From REEB95 sp035648735 (GTDB taxonomy: Bacteria; Pseudomonadota; Alphaproteobacteria; ATCC43930; CGMCC-115725), in contig DASRKX010000103.1 of the NCBI GenBank assembly GCA_035648735.1, positions 1-19,026 on the forward strand: 19,026 nucleotides of DNA, written 5' to 3'. The position numbers and the translations under genes were made by a program. Below, in pieces: positions 14,037 through 19,026 of the stretch. The notes beneath the pieces are model-generated. The model searched no databases and was not told where the DNA came from. It saw only the letters and a program-made list of their open reading frames with translations. Position 1 is the stretch's first letter. Each line of letters starts with the position of its first letter.

Positions 14037-14605
14037 CCAGGGCCCCAACCTGTCGGCCGGCGACACCAGCATCGGCCATCGCCGTTTTACAAAAAGCCAG
14101 CATTTCAGCCGTCTGTGGTGGGTGTGGTGGAAAAACCTATATGTACCGTTCCGCGCGCGCGTCACGCCCTAATACATATGACCCACAACATCCACCACAC
14201 ATGACCCCGGAAAGCGGTGCGAAGGAGGGTAACAAAACCTCGACGGCGGACATATTGGCTGCGCGCGAGAATGCAAAGCCGGCTGCTGCAGGCCGGCGGC
14301 GCGTGCGACCGACATACCAGCGACGAGCCTACGCAAGTCGCCAGCGAACGGGCCGCGCGCCGCTGGCAAGATCGTGCGCGGTGGCCGGTAACAGATTGAT
14401 AGTCAGTTTCCGCCCTCGCGTGGCCTGTCGGCGCAACGCCACGGAATTGCTCAAAAACGGCGCGTTGCCAGTGATTTTCAAGTGTGCCGGCGCGCCCAGC
14501 CGTGCATTGGTCGTGCGGTCGTGTTGGCGATGCCACAAAAGCCATGCGCAGCAGGCATTTCATCGACCAGCCGCCTTCCCCGTAAAGGAAGTGCTCTCCC
14601 ACTGA
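14033..14605 (+). CDS. Doubtful open frame overlapping the origin region
   Basis: An ATG at 14033 overlaps the helicase stop (ATGA) and opens a 190-residue frame. The translation is low-complexity and Arg/Ala/Pro-rich with scattered cysteines (VCGGCGGKTYMYR near residue 28), runs through the inverted repeats at 14112-14201, and stops only inside the tRNA repeat at 14603-14605. No family is seen. The ATGA overlap follows the habit of the preceding genes, so a shorter product may once have existed, but the frame is more likely non-coding. Confidence 0.2.
   Translation: MTRAPTCRPATPASAIAVLQKASISAVCGGCGGKTYMYRSARASRPNTYDPQHPPHMTPESGAKEGNKTSTADILAARENAKPAAAGRRRVRPTYQRRAYASRQRTGRAPLARSCAVAGNRLIVSFRPRVACRRNATELLKNGALPVIFKCAGAPSRALVVRSCWRCHKSHAQQAFHRPAAFPVKEVLSH
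14112..14201. repeat. Paired octamers in inverted orientation, candidate replication origin
   Basis: TGTGGTGG occurs at 14114-14121 and 14123-14130 (9-base period). The complementary form CCACCACA is at 14192-14199, with a one-mismatch copy at 14183-14190 (also 9-base period). The outer arms 14112-14130 and 14183-14201 match at 16 of 19 positions when folded. Just inside them lies a second inverted pair, ATATGTA (14139-14145) and TACATAT (14173-14179). Repeated short sites flanking an easily melted centre next to a primase/helicase pair resemble the origin layout of P4-like elements, whose initiator also binds repeated octamers. Confidence 0.6.
14202..14584. other. Right-end region of the element
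   Basis: 383 bases between the origin-like repeat and the right attachment repeat. I see no convincing gene: a GTG-started frame of 60 codons (14217-14399) has its only good Shine-Dalgarno-like GGAGG inside the frame. A 9-base match to the left-end repeats lies at 14497-14505. The last 11 bases (14574-14584) resemble the 3' strand of the tRNA anticodon stem plus part of the loop. Confidence 0.4.
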
Positions 14606-14617
14606 GCTACACGCCCG
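14585..14617 (-). repeat. Right attachment-site repeat (orphan tRNA-Val 5' half)
   Basis: Perfect copy of 10337-10369. On the minus strand it gives an acceptor 5' strand, D arm and anticodon 5' strand, then a loop TTTACGG and a matching GGAAG, but no T arm or acceptor 3' strand follows, so it cannot make a tRNA. It is best read as the chromosomal 5' remnant left behind when the element inserted. A poor promoter-like pair, TTGCGC then TAAATC at 17-base spacing (complement of 14631-14659), may be the original tRNA promoter. Confidence 0.8.
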
Positions 14618-14661
14618 CCGGAACCCGCGCGATTTAGACCAATTCCCCGCCCGGCGCAAGG

Positions 14662-15021
14662 CTAGGCGGCGAGAAAGCGCTCGATCTCGGTGACCAGCTG
14701 GCGCAGATGGAAGGGCTTCGCCAGCACCGCCGCCTCGTTGGGCAGCACGTCGGCTTCGTTCAAGGCGACCGCGGCAAAGCCGGTGATGAAGATGATGCGC
14801 AACTCGGGATACATGCCGGCGGCGCGGCGGGCCAGCTCGATGCCATCGAGGCCGGGCATCACCACGTCGGCCAGCAGGAGATCGACCGGGTTGTCGCTGG
14901 CCCAGGAGAGCGCCTGTTCGCCATCGCCGAGCGCACAGACCTGGTGCCCGGCGCGGCGCAGGGCGCGCGCCAGGAAGACGCGAATGCTGTCGTCGTCTTC
15001 CGCGAGAAGGATGCGTGCCAT
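14662..15021 (-). CDS. cpdR: Single-domain response regulator CpdR
   Basis: 119 residues, a receiver domain only. The acidic pocket is at E8/D9/D10, the phosphoacceptor is D52 in LLLADVVMPGLDG, T80 lies in FITGFAAVALN, and K102 in AKPFHLRQLV. FITGFAAVAL and KPFHLR are characteristic of CpdR. In Caulobacter and rhizobia, unphosphorylated CpdR primes the ClpXP protease and brings it to the cell pole to destroy CtrA-pathway and other substrates; phosphorylation through the CckA-ChpT relay switches it off. Divergent from an N-formylglutamate amidohydrolase, with 146 bp between them. It ends 45 bases from the orphan tRNA half, so before insertion it lay directly upstream of tRNA-Val. Confidence 0.9.
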   Translation of the reverse strand: MARILLAEDDDSIRVFLARALRRAGHQVCALGDGEQALSWASDNPVDLLLADVVMPGLDGIELARRAAGMYPELRIIFITGFAAVALNEADVLPNEAAVLAKPFHLRQLVTEIERFLAA

Positions 15022-15101
15022 GCACCGCAGCCTATCCGGGACGGCTGAAGGAAGGGTTTACCCCGCGGGCCCGGGATCGCCGGAAGGCCGACTCGGCCGC
15101 A

Positions 15102-15117
15102 TTTTTCCTGGGAAAAA
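15102..15117. promoter_or_regulatory. Palindrome between cpdR and the amidohydrolase gene
   Basis: TTTTTCC and GGAAAAA are separated by two bases, a perfect 7-bp dyad in the 146-bp divergent intergenic region. The short centre makes it a better protein-binding operator than an RNA hairpin. It lies 81 bases before the cpdR start and 51 bases before the other gene. No factor can be named. Confidence 0.4.
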
Positions 15118-15167
15118 CGCCCCTGCGAGGCGTGACAGGGTGGCGCTTTTCCTCTTAATCTTGATCC

Positions 15168-16040
15168 ATGGATGGGGAGTTTCACGGGGCGATCCCGCCG
15201 GTCGAGGTCCTGGCGGATGGCGGCCAGGCGGTGCCGCTGGTGCTGGCGTCGCCACATAGCGGCAAGGATTACACCGCCGAATTCCTCGCCTCGTCGCGCC
15301 TCGATCCCTTGACTCTGCGACGCTCCGAAGACAGCTATGTCGACGAGATTTTCGGTGCCGCGCCGGAGCGCGGGGCGCCGTTGCTACGGGCCTGTTTCCC
15401 GCGCGCTTTTGTCGATGCCAATCGCGAACCCTTCGAGCTCGACCCGGCGATGTTCGAGGATTTGCTGCCCAATTTCGTCAACAGCCATTCGCCACGCGTG
15501 CGCGTCGGCCTCGGCACCATCGCCCGCGTCGTCGCCTCGGGCGAAGAGATTTACGCCCGCAAGCTTCGCTTCAGCGAAGCCGCGCAGCGCATCGAGAGGC
15601 TCTACCGGCCCTATCACCGCACATTGAAACAGCTTCTCGCCGCGACCCAGGAAAAATTCGGCTTCGTGCTATTGCTCGACTGCCATTCGATGCCCTCGGC
15701 GAGTGGCGACAAAGGCGGCCGGGAACGAGCCGATTTCGTCCTCGGCGACTGCCACGGCACGGCCTGCCATCCGGTGGTGACCGAGACCGTGCAGCAAGCG
15801 TTGGCGCACCGGGGCTACAGCGTCGCGCTCAACGCGCCTTATGCCGGGGGCTTCACCACCGCGCATTACGGCAAGCCCGCCGCCGGCAGTCACTGCCTGC
15901 AGATCGAGATCAACCGCAGCCTCTACATGGACGAGCGCAGCTTCGAGCGGAAGCCGCTCCTCGTGCGGCTGATCGAGGACATGGGCGAGGTCGTGGCGGC
16001 GCTATCCACCGTCGAGCCGGGGCTGCTCAAGCCGGCATGA
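15168..16040 (+). CDS. N-formylglutamate amidohydrolase family protein
   Basis: 290 residues of the FGase family (PF05013). Blocks expected for the metal-dependent amidohydrolase are visible: VLASPHSGKDY (about 25-35), FVDANREPFELDP (about 80-92), LLLDCHSMPSA (about 167-177) and CLQIEINRSLYMDE (about 244-257). Family enzymes hydrolyse N-formyl-L-glutamate to formate and glutamate, the last step of one histidine-degradation route. No other hut gene is nearby and relatives also sit beside cpdR elsewhere, so the real substrate may differ; the hutG symbol is withheld. The ATG at 15168 has only a weak Shine-Dalgarno. The stop overlaps the ATG of the acetyltransferase, making a two-gene operon. Confidence 0.88.
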   Translation: MDGEFHGAIPPVEVLADGGQAVPLVLASPHSGKDYTAEFLASSRLDPLTLRRSEDSYVDEIFGAAPERGAPLLRACFPRAFVDANREPFELDPAMFEDLLPNFVNSHSPRVRVGLGTIARVVASGEEIYARKLRFSEAAQRIERLYRPYHRTLKQLLAATQEKFGFVLLLDCHSMPSASGDKGGRERADFVLGDCHGTACHPVVTETVQQALAHRGYSVALNAPYAGGFTTAHYGKPAAGSHCLQIEINRSLYMDERSFERKPLLVRLIEDMGEVVAALSTVEPGLLKPA

Positions 16041-16597
16041 GCGCGGCTGCCGTGCCCGGCGTGGTTCTGCGCGACGCGGCCGATTCGGACGTTGCCGCCA
16101 TTGCCGCGATCTATGCCCATCACGTGCGCTTCGGCCTGGGCTCCTTCGAAGAGGAGGCACCGTCGCTCGAGGATATCGCGCAACGACGCGCGGCGGTCGT
16201 CGCCCGGAGCCTGCCTTTCATCGTCGCCGCGATCGGCGGCCGGGTGGTGGGCTACGCCTACGCCAACCCCTACCGGCCGCGCTCGGCCTATCGCTATGCC
16301 CTCGAGGATTCGATCTATGTCGCGGCGGATTGCACCCGGCGCGGGATCGGGCGCGCGTTGCTGGCGCGGCTGATCGATATCTGCGCCGCGCAGAATTATC
16401 GCCAGCTCGTGGCGGTGATCGGCGACAGCGCCAATACCGCGTCGATCAAATTGCACGAGGAGCTGGGTTTTGCGCGCATCGGCGTGCTACCCGCGATCGG
16501 CTTCAAGCATGGCCGCTGGGTCGATAGCGTGTTGATGCAGCGGCCGCTGGGCCAGGGCGCGATGACCTTAGCGGCGCCGCGCACCGAATCGGCCTGA
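16037..16597 (+). CDS. GNAT N-acetyltransferase (phosphinothricin acetyltransferase-like)
   Basis: 186 residues. The N-terminal VVLRDAADSDVAAIAAIYAH and the block GYAYANPYRPRSAYRYALED fit the Pat/MnaT branch of GNATs. The acetyl-CoA pyrophosphate loop is RRGIGRA at 101-107. IGDSANTASIKLHEELGFA (about 128-146) is the conserved C-terminal helix region, and GFKHGRWVDSVLMQRPL closes the fold. Members acetylate the amine of phosphinothricin, methionine sulfoximine or other amino-acid analogues; housekeeping copies are usually detoxifying. It is coupled by ATGA to the upstream amidohydrolase, so both may act on amino-acid derivatives. The substrate is not determined. Confidence 0.88.
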   Translation: MSAAAVPGVVLRDAADSDVAAIAAIYAHHVRFGLGSFEEEAPSLEDIAQRRAAVVARSLPFIVAAIGGRVVGYAYANPYRPRSAYRYALEDSIYVAADCTRRGIGRALLARLIDICAAQNYRQLVAVIGDSANTASIKLHEELGFARIGVLPAIGFKHGRWVDSVLMQRPLGQGAMTLAAPRTESA

Positions 16598-16628
16598 ATT
16601 ACCGCCCCTGAATTCCGAACAAAGAAAA

Positions 16629-16652
16629 AGGGCCGCGCCGAAGCGCGGCCCT
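16629..16652 (-). terminator. Strong Rho-independent terminator
   Basis: A 10-bp perfect stem (16629-16638 with 16643-16652) closed by a 4-base loop. On the minus strand it is followed by a T-rich tract (complement of 16621-16628). On the plus strand only a weaker AAGTTT follows. It ends the minus-strand transcript (the small-RNA candidate or the CoA-transferase mRNA) and may also help stop the acetyltransferase mRNA. Confidence 0.8.
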
Positions 16653-16717
16653 AAGTTTAGGGAGGAAACGCCTAGAAGACGTTACGGCAAGGCCATCGGG
16701 CGACGACCTATGCCGCA
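16629..16717 (-). ncRNA. Candidate small RNA with anti-Shine-Dalgarno motif
   Basis: On the minus strand TTGATT (complement of 16747-16752), a 17-base spacer and CATATA (complement of 16724-16729) resemble an alphaproteobacterial housekeeping promoter. Transcription from about 16717 would give a transcript of about 90 nt ending at the strong terminator. It contains UUUCCUCCC (complement of 16660-16668) just before the terminator stem, as in alphaproteobacterial small RNAs that pair with ribosome binding sites. No protein frame is apparent. The exact 5' end is a guess. Confidence 0.4.
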
Positions 16718-16864
16718 CTGCAATATATGTCCTACGGCACCGTACAAATCAACCCATAAAGGCTCGATCGTAGGATTTAGGCTGCGATAAACCGCCGCAG
16801 AACGCCGTTAAATGGTTTTTTTGTGGCAGCCATTTTTGCAATGCACAATTGCGCGGTGTTCATT

Positions 16865-17983
16865 TCACGGGACGAATTCCAAGCGGATGACGGTGCCGTG
16901 CTGGTCGAGCGAGGGCACCGCATGCGTGTTCAGTGCCGCGCTATCGCGGCCGGGCGGCGTGGGCAACGAAACGCTGCCCGTTGCGGTGGGAATCGCCACG
17001 CGCTGCAAGGCCGGGTGATGGGCGAAATCCTCGACATTATTGAGATTGCCGAAAGCGATGCCGGCGGCATGCAACTTTGCCGCAAGGGCGGCGCGCGGCG
17101 CGCGGGCGAACGCCGCGGCGATCAGGCCGTCGAGTTGCACGCGGTTGGCGACGCGGTCGCTATTGGAGGAAAAGCGCGGGTCATCCGCCAGCGCCGGATC
17201 GCCGAGAATCTCGGCGCAAAACCGTACCCATTCGCGCTCGTTCTGGATGCCGATGACGATCTCCTGGCCGTCGGCGGCGGCGTAGGCGCCATAAGGCGCG
17301 ATCGACGGATGGCGCAGGCCTTCGCGACGCGGCGCGTTGCCGGCAGCGTGATGGATGAGCGGCACCGCCATCCATTTGGCGGTCGCCGCGAAGAGCGAGA
17401 TCTCGATCAGCGCACCCTTGCCGTCGCGCATTCGACGATAGAGCGCTTCGAGGATCGCCGCATAGGCGTTGAGCCCGGCGGCGATGTCCGAGACCGAGAC
17501 GCCGACGCGGCCGGGCGCCTCGGGTGGGCCGCTCAGATAGGCCAGCCCGGTCTCCGCCTGGATCAGCAGGTCATAGGCCTTCATGTCGCGATAGGGGCCG
17601 CTGTCGCCGTAGCCCGAGACGCTGCAGGCGATGAGGCGAGGGTAGCGTGCGCAAAGCGCGGCGGGATCGAACCCAGCGCGCGCCGCGGCGCCCGGCGCCA
17701 GGTTCTGGATGAAGACGTCGGCGCGGGCGATCATGCGGTCGAGCAACGCCTTGTCCGCCGCGCGCTTAATATCGAGCGCGATCGATTGCTTGCCGCGGTT
17801 GAGCCAGACGAAATAGCTCGATTGCCCTTTGGCGGCGCGGTCGTAATTCCGGGCGAAATCGCCTTCCGGCCGCTCGATTTTGATCACGCGGGCCCCGGCA
17901 TCGGCCAGCCGACAACTGCAGAACGGCGCCGCCACCGCCTGCTCCAGCGCCACCACCAGGATGCCGTCGAGCGCCGCTGCCAT
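16865..17983 (-). CDS. Class III CoA-transferase (CaiB/BaiF family)
   Basis: 372 residues. The N-terminal Rossmann part opens with ILVVALEQAVAAPFCSCRLA and ARVIKIERPEGDFAR; LNRGKQSIALDIK (about 61-73) binds CoA. The catalytic aspartate is D138 in KAYDLLIQAETGL. ISLFAATAKWM and GNAPRREGLRHPSIAPYG continue the family pattern. Such enzymes transfer CoA between carboxylic acids through an aspartyl-CoA anhydride; known substrates include oxalate/formate, carnitine and succinate/mesaconate pairs, and none can be singled out. The ATG at 17983 has GGGGAG 6 bases upstream. It is slightly shorter than the usual 390-400 residues. Divergent from a hydroxyacid dehydrogenase with 105 bp between them, suggesting a joint organic-acid pathway. 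Confidence 0.9.
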   Translation of the reverse strand: MAAALDGILVVALEQAVAAPFCSCRLADAGARVIKIERPEGDFARNYDRAAKGQSSYFVWLNRGKQSIALDIKRAADKALLDRMIARADVFIQNLAPGAAARAGFDPAALCARYPRLIACSVSGYGDSGPYRDMKAYDLLIQAETGLAYLSGPPEAPGRVGVSVSDIAAGLNAYAAILEALYRRMRDGKGALIEISLFAATAKWMAVPLIHHAAGNAPRREGLRHPSIAPYGAYAAADGQEIVIGIQNEREWVRFCAEILGDPALADDPRFSSNSDRVANRVQLDGLIAAAFARAPRAALAAKLHAAGIAFGNLNNVEDFAHHPALQRVAIPTATGSVSLPTPPGRDSAALNTHAVPSLDQHGTVIRLEFVP

Positions 17984-18088
17984 TGTTCACTCCCCGCCAC
18001 GATCTTGGCGCCGCGATCTTTGGGCGTCGCCGCCGTTCCCTGTCAACCGCCGGGATGCTAAAGGGAACCGAAATCGGGAGGAAAAGAC

Positions 18089-19026
18089 ATGTTGCGGGTG
18101 GCGGTCCTCGACGATTACCAGCGTTCGGCGCTCGGCCTGGCCGATTGGAAAAGCCTCCAGCCCCAGGCGCAGATCGAGGCGTTTCCCGATCACGTCGCCG
18201 AGGAAGACATCCTCGCGCGCCGCCTGCACACCTTCGAAGCCGTCGTGCTGATGCGCGAGCGCACGCCCTTCCCGCGCTCGCTGATCGAGAAGCTTCCCAA
18301 TTTGCGCCTCATCGTCACCGCCGGCATGAAGAACGCCGCCATCGACAGCGCGGCGGCGACGGCGCGCGGTATCCAAATCTGCGGCACCGAGACGCTCGGC
18401 TATCCGACCGCCGAGCTGACATGGGGCCTCATCATCGCGCTGCTGCGCAAGATCCCGCAGGAATTCGCCGCGCTGAAGCTCGGCCGCTGGCAATCGACGC
18501 TCGGCGCCGGCTTGCGCGGCAAGACACTGGGGATCGTCGGCCTGGGGCGGCTCGGCAGCCAGATGGCAACCATCGGCAACGCCTTCGGCATGCAGGTTCT
18601 CGCCTGGAGCCCGAACCTGACCGCCGCGCACGCGGCCGAACTCGGCGCCCAGCGCGTCGAGAAGGACAAGCTCTTCAGCCGCGCCGATGTCGTGACGGTT
18701 CATCTCGGCCTGGGCGACAGCACGCGCGGCGTGGTCAGCGCGGCCGAGTTCGCACGCATGAAGCCGACCGCCTATCTCGTCAACACCTCGCGCGGCCCGA
18801 TCGTCCAGGAGGCCGCCCTGATCGAGGCGCTCAAGGCGCGGCGCATCGCCGGCGCCGCGATCGACGTGTTCGACCGCGAACCGGTGCCCGCCGGCCACCC
18901 TCTGCTGGCGCTGGACAACCTCCTGGTGACACCGCATCTGGGCTATGTGACCGAGGAAAATTACCGCCTGATCTATGGCCACGCGGTCGAAAACATCAGG
19001 GCTTTCCTCGATGGCAAGCCGATCCG
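18089..19026 (+). CDS. D-2-hydroxyacid dehydrogenase, NAD-binding (partial, C-terminus outside window)
   Basis: 312 complete codons are present with no stop, so only the extreme C-terminus is missing. The NAD-binding fingerprint is GLGRLG at 151-156. The catalytic triad of D-isomer dehydrogenases is R235 (NTSRGP), E264 (DREP) and H283 (TPHLGY). TETLGYPTAELTWGLIIAL is the typical pre-Rossmann helix region. The family reduces 2-oxo acids to D-2-hydroxy acids or the reverse; subgroups include glyoxylate/hydroxypyruvate reductases and phosphoglycerate dehydrogenase-like enzymes, but no ACT domain can be seen. The ATG at 18089 is preceded by GGGAGG at a 7-base distance. It shares an intergenic promoter region with the divergent CoA-transferase. 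Confidence 0.92.
   Translation, partial: MLRVAVLDDYQRSALGLADWKSLQPQAQIEAFPDHVAEEDILARRLHTFEAVVLMRERTPFPRSLIEKLPNLRLIVTAGMKNAAIDSAAATARGIQICGTETLGYPTAELTWGLIIALLRKIPQEFAALKLGRWQSTLGAGLRGKTLGIVGLGRLGSQMATIGNAFGMQVLAWSPNLTAAHAAELGAQRVEKDKLFSRADVVTVHLGLGDSTRGVVSAAEFARMKPTAYLVNTSRGPIVQEAALIEALKARRIAGAAIDVFDREPVPAGHPLLALDNLLVTPHLGYVTEENYRLIYGHAVENIRAFLDGKPI

Larger units (their letters stand above)
10337..14584 (+). mobile_element. Miniature tRNA-Val-integrated element (satellite or integrative-plasmid type, no integrase)
   Basis: 4248 bp bounded by direct repeats of the tRNA-Val 5' half. Cargo, all on the plus strand: unknown 199-residue protein, AlpA-like HTH protein, small unknown protein, Toprim primase and SF3 helicase, then an origin-like inverted repeat. 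The primase plus D5 helicase pair is the replication kernel of P4-like satellites and integrative plasmids. No integrase, capsid, terminase, relaxase or toxin gene is recognisable. The element lies 5' of the tRNA, whereas most tRNA-integrated elements restore the 3' half. Insertion, rather than tRNA duplication, is inferred from repeat plus gene content. The mismatched anticodon loops at the two ends suggest an old or immobilised copy, or one driven by an integrase supplied in trans. Confidence 0.8.

Noticed and set aside
14217..14399. 60-codon GTG-started frame at the right end of the element
   Set aside because: The only good GGAGG lies inside the frame, and there is no family match or coupling to a neighbour.
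14574..14617. A second tRNA gene, tRNA-Val(UAC)
   Set aside because: Only the 5' half and the anticodon arm fold; no T arm or acceptor 3' strand follows, so it is an attachment-site remnant.
17987..18982. Minus-strand 331-residue open frame
   Set aside because: Antisense to the D-2-hydroxyacid dehydrogenase, whose catalytic Arg, Glu and His are all in place.
1..19026. CRISPR array, insertion sequence or toxin-antitoxin pair
   Set aside because: No regularly spaced repeats, transposase motifs or recognisable toxin/antitoxin families were found on either strand.

Overview
The window reads as chromosomal DNA of a high-GC alphaproteobacterium. The pointers are a 41-residue, zinc-free L36 ribosomal protein, a CpdR-type single-domain response regulator beside an N-formylglutamate amidohydrolase, GlcDEF glycolate oxidase and DUF1800. 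The genus cannot be fixed from the sequence alone; a Rhodospirillales- or Rhizobiales-like lineage is only a guess.

Layout. 1-781 (-): DUF1800 gene, cut by the left edge. 883-2270 (+): a family 2 glycosyltransferase and a VTT/TVP38-type membrane protein, overlapping by 4 bases. 2267-6250 (-): glcD-glcE-glcF, the three subunits of glycolate oxidase. 6289-6465 (-): rpmJ and its terminator. 6551-7795 (-): AlaC/DapL-like aminotransferase. 8079-8336 (+): small membrane-anchored or exported protein with a good -10 box and ribosome binding site. 8381-10197 (-): LpxH-like metallophosphoesterase overlapping a GT4 glycosyltransferase that starts with TTG. 10294-10368 (-): tRNA-Val(GAC).

The most interesting part is about 10.34-14.58 kb. 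A 33-bp perfect copy of the 5' half of the tRNA-Val gene recurs 4248 bp away (14585-14617). Between the copies lies a compact replication module: an unknown 199-residue protein, an AlpA/Xis-like HTH protein, a 69-residue protein, a CHC2-zinc-finger/Toprim primase and a D5/P4-type SF3 helicase. The last four overlap each other by 1-4 bases, and the helicase gene is followed by paired octamers in inverted orientation that look like an origin. I read this as a miniature integrated element (satellite or integrative-plasmid type). It has no recognisable integrase, capsid, packaging or conjugation gene. It sits on the 5' side of the tRNA, the reverse of the usual arrangement, so the living tRNA-Val gene takes its 5' half and promoter from the element.

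Right of the element, chromosomal genes resume. cpdR (-) is divergent from an N-formylglutamate amidohydrolase and a GNAT acetyltransferase (+). Next come a terminator with a candidate small RNA (-), a class III CoA-transferase (-) and, divergently, a D-2-hydroxyacid dehydrogenase (+) that runs off the right edge. Large open frames antisense to these genes are codon-bias shadows and are not annotated.
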